DNA of 64,000 nucleotides from Acanthamoeba castellanii str. Neff. Taxonomy: Eukaryota > Discosea > Longamoebia > Acanthamoebidae. The notes under the pieces are model-generated. The model was not told the origin of the DNA. It searched no databases and saw nothing but the letters and a program-made list of their open reading frames with translations. Made by a program: the position numbers and the translations under genes. This document shows positions 31,325 to 42,999 of this stretch, piece by piece. How positions within the stretch are numbered: position 1 is the stretch's first letter; every line of letters starts with the position of its first letter. The stretch spans positions 159,092 through 223,091 of the forward strand of contig NW_004457490.1 in the NCBI RefSeq assembly GCF_000313135.1, in the 5' to 3' direction.

Positions 31325-34264
31325 ATGGAGGGAGACGCAGATTACATTAACCAGCAAGACCATGACCTGGAGGCTTCAACTTCGGCCGAACTGGAGATTA
31401 GCAATCGACGTGGAAACGGGGATTCGCGAAAGGTTCGCCCAGACGCCATAACATCTTCTCTCACGCACGCTATTCATGAGCTCCCAATGTGATTAGCGCA
31501 GACGATTCAGGAAACCCTCGAGTGGCTGAGATCGGGCCTCAAGAACATGCGCTCAGGCCAGCCCAAATCAATTGGATTCTTCAACGAGAAGACCCCAACC
31601 AGGGCACCGAGTCCAACCTCATCCTCGTCATCTTCCCGCACCAGGACACGGTACTTCAGCGACCGAACGACTACAGAACACTGCCAAACAGACATTGCCA
31701 CTGTCATCACCCTCTACAACGAGGAGAGCGAGGAGGCCGAGAGGACGGTGGAGTCACTGGCCAACCAGAGCTTCCATCCGGACACCAAGCACGCCATCGT
31801 GCTCATCTGCGACGGAATCGAGAAGATGTCGAGCAGCATGAAGAGATTTCTCATCTCATTGTTCCCCAACCTGCCCGACCTAGAACACCTGCTCACGGAC
31901 CACTCCGACAACCTTCTTCAAGTGATGGCCTCGCCAGGGCAATCAGGTAATACCGTTGAAATCTGTATTTTATAATCCTTTTTAATGTATAGATTTAGAT
32001 ATATAAATAAGTTATTGACCTGTGTGCCACATTTCACAGCAGAGCAGTCCGAGTTGCTGCGACTGAAGAAGGACCTCACCAGCATCGTCGCAGGTGACAA
32101 TGGCGATCGAGAGCAGGGGCAGGTCCACCTGACTTTCGTTGTGCAGAACCTCACCCTCTCCGGCGCCAGACGCCCAATTGAGGTCAAGCTGCCTAAGTCC
32201 GGTCGACAAGTCAGAATGGACATGTCGCTCATCCTCAAACTGGACAATAGGTTCAAACACAACAGTCACGAGGTCACTCTTCCCTATCCTCACACCCATT
32301 CACTCTTGTGCACCACAACTCACCACACGCGCACCACGACACGCACACCACAGTGGGGCTTCAGGGCCTTTGCAGACGACTTGAAGGCCGAGATGGTGTT
32401 CGCGTCGGATGTGGGAACGCTCTACAAGAAGAGCTGCCTCCCTGAACTCAAGCGCTACCTCGACAGGCATGCTGACGTGAGCGCCGTGACCGGGCGTCAG
32501 CGCGTGATGACCCCCAAGCAGCAGGCATTTAATCCCGCTTGCTCATCAATCTCTCGCCTACAATTGTTAGAGCTCTAACAACTTGTGACTGTCCAGGGGT
32601 GCGAGGATGAGTCGTGGTACTCTTTGGATAGGTGGTACAGGAATGCGCAGTGCTACGACTACGAGAGCTCTTTCGCTAGCTTCATGGCCGCTTTCCACAT
32701 GGCCGGTATGCTGCCCGTCATTCCTGGACCATGCGGCCTCTACCGCAGGCAGGACATGGCCGTGCCGGGTGGCCCTTGGGTATGAGCCAGTTTGCATTTA
32801 TCTGCGACTGTTTTTCAGTACTGGTCCTAACAGCACTGCTGGATGACAGGACTACTACTTCGAGACCGTGCACACACCGCCCGAGAACCAGGATATCACC
32901 ATGGGCAACCTTCTGCTGGCCGAAGATCGCGTCCTCTGCTGGGCTGCAGCGCTGAAGACACGAGAGCGCAGATACACCGCCATCGTGCCTCGAGCTGTGT
33001 TCTACTTCGCTGGTACGGTCAGTCGCACAACCCTCACGCTGTGGTGGTGGTGGTCTGATCGCTTTCTTCTCCATCCACGTGCAGCGGAAACTCAGCTCAA
33101 GACGCTGGCCTTCCAGAGACGAAGGTGGATCAACGGGACCGTGGCCGGCTACATCTACTTGGCGCTCCGCAATCCAGCTCTTATCTTCGACTCGCCTCAC
33201 ACCTGGTTCACCAAGTGGTTCCTCTGGCTGCTGGTCATGTGCCAGCTGCTCATGTTCGCCGTGGTGGCCATATCGCCGGCGCTGTTCCTCATCACGCTCG
33301 ATCTCTCGCTGGAGATCATCAGTAACGCGCTCTCGGCCGACTCTGCGGCCTACTCGACCATTCTCTTCGTCATCGCCATCGGAACGTACTTATGGTTCAT
33401 GATCGGCCACCATCTCAAATCGCGCTTCATCGCTTTCCTCTTCTACCTCAAGATGTGCATCCACGCCCTGACAATCATCGCGTCCGTCGCGGCGGCAGTC
33501 ATCACGTGTACGTAGTCCCACACACACACGCACACGCACACGCACACGCACACGCACACCACACACACACACCACACACACGCCACATGCAGGAATGAGA
33601 CTGACGCAATGGAGAACTCGCAGTGAGTCGCATGGAGTATTTCCGGATGTCCTGGTCGAGCTTGCACGAAACCGAGGGGCCGCTGGCGATGGCGATCCTG
33701 CTCGCCCTCCTGCCAGTTGTCATCTCCATCACCACCGGCGGCAATTCGTTCTTCCTGATGATCCGCTGCTTCGTGCACTACTACCTCTTCCTGCCGACCC
33801 TGGTGGCCACCTTTGGCGCCTACTCCTTCGCCCGCACCTTCGACCTCAGCTGGGGCAATCGGCCGCCGTCCCAGATCAAAGCTGAGGCCAGCACGAGCGG
33901 GGAGTCCGAGGACGCGCTCATCAAGGCCAAGGAGAAGCTGCGAGAGCAGTCCCAGGCCACCTGCGGCCTGATCGTGATGGCCAACGTACTGCTCATGCTC
34001 GTGGTGCTGATGTCGCGCCACGTGGCTGCCTTCTTCCTGCTGCTCGGCGGGCTGGTCTTCATCTGGTCGGCCATCCAGATGGTGCTCAGCTTCGTCTGGT
34101 ACGTCTACTGGTCCATCAAGTCCGGGACCAACTGGCTGTGGAACGGCCTGGTGTACCTCCTCTGTTGCTGCTGCCCTCACCGTACCAAGGGGTACGCAGA
34201 GGAATACGCAGTCATCGGCGAGGGAGCGCTCACTGTAGCACCGATCATCAGCTCCCAAGAGTGA
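31325..34264 (+). CDS. Chitin-synthase-like family 2 glycosyltransferase
   Basis: Processive membrane GT2 enzyme, predicted to polymerise UDP-GlcNAc (chitin-like polymer) at the plasma membrane; a wall or cyst role is inferred. About eight exons, first 31325-31432, second 31502-31945. N-terminal cytoplasmic part, then the catalytic domain: IATVITLYNEESEEAERTV, HAIVLICDGIEKM, acceptor/donor region LKLDNRFKHNSHEWGF, FASDVGTLYKK, the EDR-type motif NLLLAEDRVLCWAAA and the QxxRW motif in AFQRRRWINGTVAGY. These match chitin synthases better than cellulose or hyaluronan synthases. At least six membrane helices follow (FTKWFLWLLVMCQLLMFAVV; ILFVIAIGTYLWFMIG; MAILLALLPVVISITTGG; GLIVMANVLLMLVVL; FFLLLGGLVFIWSAIQMVL). 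It ends at TGA 34262. Confidence 0.85.
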
Positions 34265-35330
34265 TGCCCCTCGAGGGAATAAATGTTCTTGATTAAATTA
34301 AATTAAATTTCAATTTCAATTTCTTTTTTCTTTTTAAAAGCTTGTTTTTTAATGAGTACCAAAAAAGGAATTTGCCAACTTGCTGTCCCACAATGGGAAA
34401 GGCACAAGCCAACCGACGAGGCCTTGAGAGCCGATGGGAGAGTGTAGGCGGGCGGGGTGATGTGTGAGGACACGAAGGGAGCCTGCAGCCGGCGCTGGTT
34501 GATACCCAGCGCCGAGCCAAGCGTCGTCGCCATAGCGCTTAGTTGACCCAAGTCCAGTTGGGCGCGGACACGCGCTCGATATTCGGGGACTGAGGGACCC
34601 GCGGACAACAGGTCACCCCGATCGCGGACTAGTGCCGCCTTGGGTCCCGAACCACGGGGGCGTGTTGTGCGCCACCAGTGCTCGCACGCCACACCCCCCA
34701 CAACAACAACAGCACAGGACCAATCCAAAAAACGATAACTGGTCAGTCGGTTCCGTCCTTACCCAAACCCCACCCTTTTGCTTGTTGATGGTGATGAGGG
34801 TGTGACGTACCAGCGAGGCAGAGAATGAACATCTTGCGTGGAAGGAAGATGGACTCTGATGAGACACAAATAAGAGAGTGTCGACCACAACAAGACAAGA
34901 ATAGGTAGAAGAAGTCCAAACAAAAGTGTTGACAGGAGGGATTTGTGATTGTGAGTGGGTGGGGGTGGGTGTAGGATTGTCAATCTATTTTACAAACAAA
35001 AGAATAAAACTACTGCTTCCAAGAACTAGTACTACTGAGGTAGAAGCTCCGCATGGCTTCCGCGGCTGAGAAGAGAGGGAATAGAATAGAAGATGACATG
35101 ACGAATTGGAGAGTACTCTCCCCAAATCGCAAAACTGAGCTAGAAAGAAAGAGCACAGAGAAGAAGAAGAAACAACAATGACAGAGGAATATCAAAAAAT
35201 ACATAAAGAACAAAACAAGAGGAACAGCACGTAGAGAATAGTGAAATGGAAGGAGAAAGATGGGTTAAAAAAACGTTGGAAAATCCAGGAGGGGAAATGC
35301 TACGTACTTGGTGTGATGCATCAGAGAACG
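34265..35330. other. Intergenic region with one doubtful small minus-strand gene
   Basis: Between the GT2 stop and the RRM gene stop (convergent). On the minus strand a 22-nt exon could start at ATG 34832 (MFILCLA), splice at G|GTACGT, and join an acceptor at CACTAG|TCCGCG near 34632. That would give VRDRGDLLSAGPSVPEYRARV, then QRRLQAPFVSSHITPPAYTL. Phase agrees, but no family is recognised and the end is lysine-rich AT sequence near 34303. The rest (34900-35330) is AT-rich and appears empty. Confidence 0.25.
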
Positions 35331-35848
35331 CTCACATTCCGTAGCTTCCGTACGACTGCTGCTGAATCTGAATCTGCTGCTGCTGCTGCATTTGCTGTTG
35401 TTGCATTTGCTGCTGCTGCTGCGGTGGCTGCTGCTGTTTTACGAGAAACATGCTTAACATGTGAGTACAATGTCAAGAGAAAGATGCTAACCGTCGGCTG
35501 GCGTGGGCGTACAAGTTGTTGCTGTGGCCAGGCTGTAGGAGTGAACGAATAACAAGCGTTGATGGTTAGTTGATGATCGTGGTCGCGAGAGAGGTAGTAC
35601 GCACCTTGTTGTTGCTGCGGATAGGAATAGGCCTGCTGTTGGGCCACCGGCTGCTGGTACCCGGCGTAGGACCCGTAGCCGGACTGCTGGGCCGCCGCCG
35701 GGTAGCCGTAGACCGACTGTGCCTGATGCGCGGGCGCTGCAGGCTGCTGGTGGGACCACTGGCTGCCATAGTATCCGCCAGTGTTCATCTGGTAGGGGTC
35801 CTGGTAGTAGCCACCCGACTGCTGGTAGACGCCACCTGCTACATCCAT

Positions 35849-35909
<61 letters not shown>

Positions 35910-36663
35910 TCAGAACGCGACATAGAGCTACACCGCAAAGACAGGTCGCAAGCAAGCGCTAGAGCGGTACCTGACGGAGGCTGTGTCGAGGGGTAGGCGG
36001 ACTGGGAAGGCGGTGGCGCTGTTTGGTGCCCATATGGGGAGGACTGGCCTTGATGCGGCGGCCGGTCGAGCAACCCGCCTGGCCGTCCGCCCATACCCAT
36101 CCCCTGGTGGTGCATCGGCGCCTGCTGGTGCTGCTGCTGCATGCGCATGCCGCCGCCGCCGCCGCCGCCACCCATTCCTGGTCCCTTCCTGAACGCATCG
36201 CCGACGTTCATCTGCACATAGACCGTTGTCTTTGTGAGTTGGGGGTGTGGCGTGGGGTGTGGCGTGTGGCATGAACGCACGTTCTTGCCCATCAAGGGTA
36301 TGGTCCCCATCCGCTTGACAGCGGCGGCAGTCTCCGGGTTGGCGAAGGTAACAAACCCGTATCTTGGGTGCACATGATCATGTCAGCTAATGATTGCGCT
36401 GGGCGGCGTGAGAGCGGTACCCTTTCGATTTGCCGGTCTGCTTGTCCATGATAAGCTTACACTCGATCACGGGACCGTAGTTGTTTTCGAAAAAACTGTG
36501 CAGCGTAGCGTCATTGACCTGTGGATTGGGAAGGGGTGGTTTGATTTCAATTTACAATTTAAAATCGTCCCCAACAAATCGGTAGACAGAACCGATCGCG
36601 TACCTTCCAGCTAACCCCTCCCACAAACACTCTGTGCTCGCCAAGCGAATCTGAGCCTTCCAT
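35331..36663 (-). CDS. RRM RNA-binding protein with Q/G/Y-rich prion-like tail
   Basis: One N-terminal RRM then a long low-complexity region, as in hnRNP A/Musashi/DAZAP1-type proteins that bind mRNA and form granules. Start ATG 36663: GSDSLGEHRVFVGGVSWK (RNP2 = VFVGGV). Next exon: NDATLHSFFENNYGPVIECK and MDKQTGKSKG. Third: YGFVTFANPETAAAVKRM (RNP1 = KGYGFVTF, built across an exon junction). Later exons encode [39 protein letters not shown] and YGYPAAAQQSGYGSYAGYQQ repeats. The last exon is a poly-Gln run ending QSYGSYGM at TGA 35331. An intron holds a pure (GT)n tract. Specific ortholog not assignable. Confidence 0.82.
35851..35908. repeat. (GT)n dinucleotide repeat in the RRM-gene intron
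   Basis: 58 bp of uninterrupted TG/GT, the longest pure dinucleotide tract in the window, directly beside an exon edge of the RRM gene. On the sense strand it is (CA)n, which can bind hnRNP L-type splicing factors. Confidence 0.97.
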
Positions 36664-36849
36664 TTGTGCTGCGGGTCAGTGCAGCCGTAGGCCCAGTTCG
36701 ATCAATTACAAATTTCTTTTCTTCCGAACCTTTTCCTTCCGTTTCCTTCAATCAAAAGAAAAAGAGGGGAAACGCATTTTCCCTCTTTATGCTTTTGGCC
36801 TGTTGGCGGACATTTTGGCGAACAAAACAAAGCCAACTACACTCAGCTC

Positions 36850-38062
36850 ATGGCGGCCACGGCACCACAACACCGAGAGATAACCTCAGAGGACTTGAGC
36901 TTTCTCGCCCAGTACTCCGCCTTCCTTGGCAAGGGTCAAGCAGTGCCGGCCGACGACCTCGAAGAGCGTCTGCGCCAGCATGTGCTGCACCAGTGGCGCA
37001 CCTGCCTGGCCGAGGTGCCTCCGCCTCTTTCCTGAGATCTCTTTCGTGGTGCCCGTGCCACAATGCGTTTGCTAAGCGATTCCTATGAATGTGACTGTGA
37101 CTGTGACACCAACGTCTATGCGCCAACACCAGGCCACAGTCTTGTACAGGTGCGTGCGTGAGCTGATGTTTCTGCGCCCCCGAATCGAGCGGCACTTCCA
37201 CTACCCCGAGGTGCTGGCCACCATCAAGTCTGCCGACCCCCACGCTCGCTACTTGGTGTGTATCCCCCTTTGTACGTGCGATGTGGTGTATTAGTTTGTG
37301 CGGGGCTGATCAGGCCTGGACGTTTGGCACATGCGGGTACAGGATCTGGGTTGCTGCTTCGGCACCGACACCAGGCGAGTCGTTGTTGATGGGTGGAAGC
37401 AAGAGAAGGTGGTCGCTGTCGATGTTATCCCCGACTTCTGGTTCGTACTCCTTCGAACGCTCGCATCGCGATCGTGCACTCACATGCATTGATCGATGAT
37501 GGTGGTGATGTGTATCAGGAACTACGGCCTCCAGCTGTACGAGGACGCTGCAACAATCAAGGTGGGGACCCGCATCGGTGACGTCACATCCGATTCCGCG
37601 TTCGTGGAATCCTTGGTGGCCGGTGGGCAGTTCGCGCACGTGTGGACCGGCGCCGTGTTGCATGTGCTCACCGAGGCCAAGGTGGAGGCCCTCCTGCGCA
37701 GCGTGTTCGCCATGCTGCGGCCGGGCGGCAGCTACTTCGGCACGTGCGTGGGTACCAGCGGCCAGCCCAGCGACTGGCAGCCCGAGTACCGCAACCGCGG
37801 CCAGGCCTACCTGCACACCGCCGAGTCCCTCAAGGAGCTGCTCGAGCGCATCGGCTTTGTCGAAGTCGTCGTGACCGAGCAGTCCGCACGAGCCCCAGCG
37901 CCCTTGCAGGTAGGCTCTTCTTGTGTGATCCCTAACATGTTGCTCACGAACTCATCAGTGGCGCACTGGTCTGACGACTCTCTTGCGCAGGAGGACCCGG
38001 CTGATCTGGCTATACCCAAGCGAATGCTCGCCTTTGCAGGCAAGACCCCTTCGGCCCAGTGA
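36850..38062 (+). CDS. SAM-dependent class I methyltransferase
   Basis: Rossmann-fold methyltransferase of about 300 residues in five or six exons; substrate unknown. Exon 1 from ATG 36850: HREITSEDLSFLAQYSAFLG. Exon 2: ATVLYRCVRELMFLRPRIER. Exon 3 has the SAM-binding motif I, YLDLGCCFGTDTRRVVVDGW, followed by the motif II acidic strand KVVAVDVIPDFW. Exon 4: LYEDAATIKVGTRIGDVTSD, FAHVWTGAVLHVLTEAKVEA (motif IV-like), FAMLRPGGSYFGTCVG (motif VI), LKELLERIGFVEVVV. The C-terminus LAIPKRMLAFAGKTPSAQ fits small-molecule or protein methyltransferases seen in amoebae and fungi. At 37911-37990 both read-through and splicing of an 80-bp intron keep a plausible frame. It is divergent from the RRM gene, about 190 bp start to start. 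Confidence 0.8.
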
Positions 38063-38159
38063 TGACAAAGCTTGTCCCCCCCAAGCTCAACCGCCAACAC
38101 GGAACTAATTCCGGGAGGATTACTTTTTGTGAAATGGGATTTTCTTATCGTTTCTTTTT

Positions 38160-41034
38160 ATGCGTTGGACTGTTCCGTTGTTGATTGGCGAGATGGAGGA
38201 GGCGCGGAGAGGCAGCCCCGCACCTTCGCACGCGAAGGAAGATGAGGACGCCAGAAAGAGCAGCAAAATCGAGACAATTGGTGAAAAAATCGACAGCAGA
38301 CATGGGGGCGACGACCGGGCCTCGCCGAATGGCAAAGCCGAAAATGGAACAGAACGGCGCAAGGACGATCGCGAGCGACGGGATCGCAAGGATAGGTCGG
38401 GCGACAAGGATAAAGATCGGGACAGGGACAGAGATCGCAAAAGGCGAAGCAGAAGCCGCGAGCGTGATCGCAGTGATCGAGACAAAGACAGAGATCGTGA
38501 CAGGGACAGGGATCGAGATCGAGACAGGCGGCGCAGCCGTCGTAGCCGCAGCAGGGACAAGGACAGGGACAGGAGCGAGCGCAAGAGGCGTAGCCGCAGC
38601 CGCGATCGCGAAAGGCGACGAAAGACGCGGTCCCGCAGCAAGAGCCCTCGCGAGAGCAAGGATGATGATCGCAAGCGGCGGAAGAGCGGGTGGGACTCAG
38701 TCGCGCCGAGCCTCCTGGGGACGGCAGGCGCTCCCACTCCAACTCTCCCTGCTGCTTCTGTGGGCGGTACAGGTACTGAGCGAATCGATTCTATTTTAAA
38801 TTGACATGGGATTGCTGTCGTCAATTCCTCACTACCCGAATTCTTAAGCAGAGGGGTCGGCAAGGCCCATCCCCATGCCACTCCCCATGGCCATGCCCAG
38901 CCCGTTGGCACAGCTGAAGCCGGGCATGATGAGCCCCCTGCAACTGCAGCAGGTACTACTACCAGACCACGAGGCGTCGTGCTGCCCTCTCCTTAATTCT
39001 TACGGGCTCTCTTTGCTCCGAACGGCAGGCGTTCCTCCAGCAACAGCAGTTGGCGCTGAAGGCGGCAGCCAGTGCCCCCAGCAACCAGCAGCTGGCCTGT
39101 CGTATCTATGTCGGCTCGCTCAACTTCGAGCTCTCGGAGGAGGACATCAAGACTGCGTTTTCTCCCTTCGGTCCGGTCAAGAGTGTCTCGCTCACCAAGG
39201 TCGGTGGTGTTGCTCTCTTTAACATGAACCCAGCCCACGCCCACTCACCACGTGCGTTCTTTCCCACACATATACAGGATCCGCTCACACAGAGGTCGAA
39301 AGGCTTTGCCTTCGTCGAGTATGCCTACCCTGACGCGGCGACGGCTGCGCTCAAGCACATGAACGGTTTCATGCTGGCCGGCAGGTATGACTTCTCTCTC
39401 TTTCTCTCTCTGCCTTTCGCACTCCCCCACCTCTCCTAATAGCAAATAACGAAGAAGCTGCCACCTGGTGATAGTGAGCATGCATAACCTTCTCTCTTTC
39501 TCTTCTTCTCGTTTGCTACATGTTTCTTTTCCTCTTCTCTCTCTCTTTGCGCGCTTCCTCCATTTCCGCGATTTATACGTAGCTTACCTCTCTTCCCGCC
39601 GCAAGACAACTCAAAGTGGGTCGACCCCACACTCCTGGCGCGGGGTTGCCTGGGATGCCTGGAATGCCCGGAGTCATGATGCCCGGGCTGTCGCCCTTCC
39701 CTCAACTCAACCCATCTCTCCCAGTGATGAACCCCTCCATCCTGCTCCAAGCCAACGCCGCCATCGAAGCGCAGAAGGCTGCGGCCGCCGCGGCCAATGG
39801 CTCACAGCCGACGCCGGAGATGATGCAGGAGTTTACGAAGCTCACCGGCAAGACTGCCGCCGACGCCACCGCCAGCAACCGCATCTACGTGGGCTCCATT
39901 CACTGGGACCTCACCTCCGACGACATCAAGACCGTCTTCGAGGCCTTTGGCACCGTCAAATCCTGCGTGCTCATGGTACACTCGGCCGCTGCTCTCTCGA
40001 CCATGTTGTTCGCTGCTGGCGTGTACATATTGGTTTTGCTCACTCTCTTGCGTGCCCACCATTCAGCCGAACCCCGAGACCGGCAAGCACAAGGGCTATG
40101 GATTCGTCGAGTACGAGGAGAGTAAGTCGGCCGAGGAGGCGATCCAGCAGATGAACGGATGGGACCTCGGCGGCCGGCCGATCAAGGTGGGCCGGGCCAT
40201 CTCCAGCGCGCCCATATTGCCCACCCCGGGCGCCGGGCTCCTCAACCCGTCGGGTCTGCCCTCGCCCATGCTGGGTGGCTTCCCGATGCCGGGAATGTCA
40301 GGAATGCCGGGCCTGCTGCCCGGAATGATGCCCGGCATGCCGCTCGGCCAGCCGGGCTTGACCCCGGGACAGCCCCTGTCGTCCGCGTCGGCCATCGCGC
40401 AGGCCATCGCCAACAAGAAGGTCGAGGAGTCGCTGAGTCACGAGGAGAACCTCACCCTCAGCACCCCAAACCAGCGCTACGCCCTCATGCAGAAGCTCGC
40501 TCGCGGCACTATCACTGGCGGCAAGGTACACCTCACCAGCACGCAATGCGTGTGTGTCTGTGCTGTGCTGTCTGCTGACACTAGGACCTCTCCAATCGCC
40601 TCTGCAGTCGTCGCGATGCGTGGTCCTCAAGGACATGGCGGGTCCGGAGGACGTCGACGACGAGCTCGAGGGAGAGATCACGGACGAAGCCACCAAGTAC
40701 GGCATCGTCGAGCGGGTGGTCATCTATCAGGAGCGGCAGTCGGAGAAGCCCGGCGACGTGATCATCAAGATATTTATTCTCTTCCAGAGCGCCGACCGTA
40801 CGACTCCTTCCACCACCACCACCACCACCACCACCACCACCACCACCACCACCACCACCACCACCACCACCACCCACCCCACTGGCTGATTGTTGTCTTT
40901 TTTCGTTGTGTGTCACGACAGAGGCACAAAAGGCGTTGACTTCGCTCAACGGCCGCTGGTTCGGAGGTCGGCAGATCAAGGCCGCGTTCTACGACGAAAA
41001 GAAGTTCCTGGCCGAGGACTACTCGGAGGACTAG
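38160..41034 (+). CDS. PUF60: Poly(U)-binding splicing factor PUF60/Half-pint
   Basis: Nuclear splicing factor that helps U2AF recognise polypyrimidine tracts. Two RRMs plus a C-terminal U2AF-homology motif (UHM). The N-terminus has an RD/RS-rich domain (DKDRDRDRDRKRRSRSRERD), more like RBM39/CAPER, so the protein mixes features. RRM1: CRIYVGSLNFELSEEDIKTAF and KGFAFVEYAYPDAATAAL. RRM2: NRIYVGSIHWDLTSDDIKTVFEAFG with KGYGFVEYEES and LGGRPIKVGRA; this block is very PUF60-like. A Pro/Met/Gly-rich linker follows. UHM: CVVLKDMAGPEDVDDELEGEI, IYQERQSEKPGDVIIKIF, LNGRWFGGRQIKAAFYDEKKF, where the R-W-F box binds ULM tryptophans. About eight exons; stop TAG at 41032. ATG 38193 (MEEARRGSP) may be the true start. 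Confidence 0.9.
40811..40873 (+). repeat. (CAC)n trinucleotide repeat in the last PUF60 intron
   Basis: About 21 CAC/ACC triplets inside the intron before the final PUF60 exon (EAQKALTSLNGRWF). Read through, it would give poly-His or poly-Thr, so intron retention would insert a homopolymer into the UHM. Confidence 0.95.
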
Positions 41035-41162
41035 TCGCTCACCGCCCAGACCATACCATACCACGACGTGCAGCAATCCGGTACCTTCATTCAAGCTCTT
41101 GTCCATCTCTTCTTTCTCTGCTCCGCGAACAAGGAGAAGGCGCACTTCCGCCTTCTTAAACA

Positions 41163-42854
41163 TTGACTCCGGAGGGACGAAGGAAGGAAAAGCGCAACAG
41201 AGAAAAGGAAAAGAACGCTGAAATTATTTCGGAGAAAATATTCTGCGAAGTCTTTGTTGTCGACATCAAGCAGCCTCAAAAAGCGGAAACGCGGCCAGTT
41301 TTTAGTTTGTTGTTGCGCTTCGCCTTCTGCACACCTTCGGCCACCGCTTCGTCCGCGCGTGTCACTGCTGGTCTGTGTGGTTTGTTCGGTCGAACTATTA
41401 TCTTTCGTCTAAAGAGAGAAATCGATTGTGAATGGAGGCTCCGCAACAAAGTAGAAAGCAAGTGGTGGGTGGTTGGTCGTTCTAATGCGCGAGGGGGTGC
41501 TGCTGACGAGGCGACGTACTTCACCGACGAAGTGCGCGCCCACCTGAAGGAGCACGGCTGGGCACGGCTGAAGGGCGTCGTGCCCAAGGAGGCCACCGCC
41601 GCGTTCAAGGAGGGCGTCGAGACCTACTTCCGCCTGTGGGACGAGGAGCTCACCTTCGACAACCCCAAGGCCTGGGCCGCGTCCAAGCTGCCGGCCGGCT
41701 CCATCCACGGCATCAACAAGATCGGCGGCCACGCCTGGTTCATGTGGCACCTGCGCCAGCGGCCCGAGGTGGTGCAGATGTGGGCCGAGTACTTTCGGTG
41801 CGACCCCGCCAAGCTGCGCGTGTCGTTCGATGGGTTCGGCCTCTACCTGGCCCAGACTGCGCGCCGTGCGCAGGGCAACTGGGCGCACTTCGACCACGGC
41901 ACCACGCCCAAGCCCTTCAAGTGCCTCCAGTCCGCGGTGGTGATGGAGGACTGCGACGGCGACGACGACGGCGGTCTGGTGGTGTGGGACAAGTCCCACC
42001 GCGCGCACGACGGCTACTTCCGCGTGAACGGCCTCGAGTGCAAGGACAACTGGCACCTCTTCCCCTTTGCCCAGCGCGACGGCGACGGCGCCAAGCTGCG
42101 CAACGAGCGCCAGCCCTTCATCGCCGAGATCGAGCGCGACGGCCGCCGGTACCTTGATGACGACGACCCTGAGCGCCACGCCGACGCGCCGGTGCCAATG
42201 CGCCGCACGCGCGTGCGGGCCAAGGAGGGCGACGTGCTGGTGTGGTACTCGGACACGGCCCATCAGAACGACGCGCCGGGACCCGACGGGCGCGACCGCA
42301 TCGTGGCCTACGTGTCGATGGCGCCCGTCCAGCACGTGCTCAAGCGCGAGTTCGTGTCGCGTCGTCGGGCGTTCAACGACCGGGCGACGTCGAGCCACTG
42401 GGCCGCGTGCGGCTTCAAGCGCAACGGCATGCCGCGCACCTACACGACGGCGGCAGCCGTGGAGTTCAAGGCGCGGTACCAGGCGCACGTGGACCGGCTG
42501 CCGCCGATGGAGCTGACCGAGGTGGGCAAGCGGCTGGCGGGCCTCTACGACGAGCCGCACGACATGCCGCCCGTGTTGCCTAAGAAGATGAAGAAGACGA
42601 AGAATGAAGAAGAAGATGATGAAGAAGATGATGTCGAGAAAGAAGAAGAAGAAGAAGAAGAGGAAGGCGAGGAGGAAGAGGAGGAGGAGGATGAAGAGGA
42701 GGTGAGGGAGAAGGAGAGGGAGAGGAAGAGGAAGAGGAAGATGGTGGCGGCGAGGGGGTCGTCGGAGAAGACGGCGAAAGGGGCGGCTGCAGAAGAAGCT
42801 GAAGCTGAAGCGGACATCGACACCCAGCAAGAAGAGGAAGTGAAGATGAGGTGA
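41163..42854 (+). CDS. PhyH-like Fe(II)/2-oxoglutarate dioxygenase with acidic tail
   Basis: Intronless gene. The catalytic core spans 41502-42560 and is phytanoyl-CoA-dioxygenase-like: DEVRAHLKEHGWARLKGVVP (N-terminal strand), WAHFDHGTTPKP with the HxD iron ligands, DGGLVVWDKSHRAHDGYF, then the distal His and 2OG Arg in SDTAHQNDAPGPDGRDRIVAYVS. The C-terminal 100 residues are lysine/glutamate-rich with runs of Glu, probably disordered and nuclear or nucleic-acid associated. The substrate is unknown; related proteins occur in protists, bacteria and large DNA viruses. The start is unsure: the frame is open from 41163, but 41163-41490 has weaker codon bias, so a later start near 41440 or a missed 5' exon is likely. 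Confidence 0.76.
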   Translation: MTPEGRRKEKRNREKEKNAEIISEKIFCEVFVVDIKQPQKAETRPVFSLLLRFAFCTPSATASSARVTAGLCGLFGRTIIFRLKREIDCEWRLRNKVESKWWVVGRSNARGGAADEATYFTDEVRAHLKEHGWARLKGVVPKEATAAFKEGVETYFRLWDEELTFDNPKAWAASKLPAGSIHGINKIGGHAWFMWHLRQRPEVVQMWAEYFRCDPAKLRVSFDGFGLYLAQTARRAQGNWAHFDHGTTPKPFKCLQSAVVMEDCDGDDDGGLVVWDKSHRAHDGYFRVNGLECKDNWHLFPFAQRDGDGAKLRNERQPFIAEIERDGRRYLDDDDPERHADAPVPMRRTRVRAKEGDVLVWYSDTAHQNDAPGPDGRDRIVAYVSMAPVQHVLKREFVSRRRAFNDRATSSHWAACGFKRNGMPRTYTTAAAVEFKARYQAHVDRLPPMELTEVGKRLAGLYDEPHDMPPVLPKKMKKTKNEEEDDEEDDVEKEEEEEEEEGEEEEEEEDEEEVREKERERKRKRKMVAARGSSEKTAKGAAAEEAEAEADIDTQQEEEVKMR

Positions 42855-42999
42855 TGGTGAAGCAGAGGAGTGAAGACGTGGGACGTGGTGGTGGCGGCAA
42901 TGCAAACAGAGAGAATGTATTGAAGAAGAATAACCAATAAACTACTCTTCACCATCATCAGCATTGTGGTTGATGGTGTCAGCCCTGCTGGAGGTGTGG

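Noticed and set aside
41409..42905. 498-codon minus-strand open frame opposite the PhyH-like gene
   Set aside because: His/Arg/Leu-rich shadow with poly-Phe/Ser from the antisense of the Glu run; the sense strand has intact catalytic motifs.
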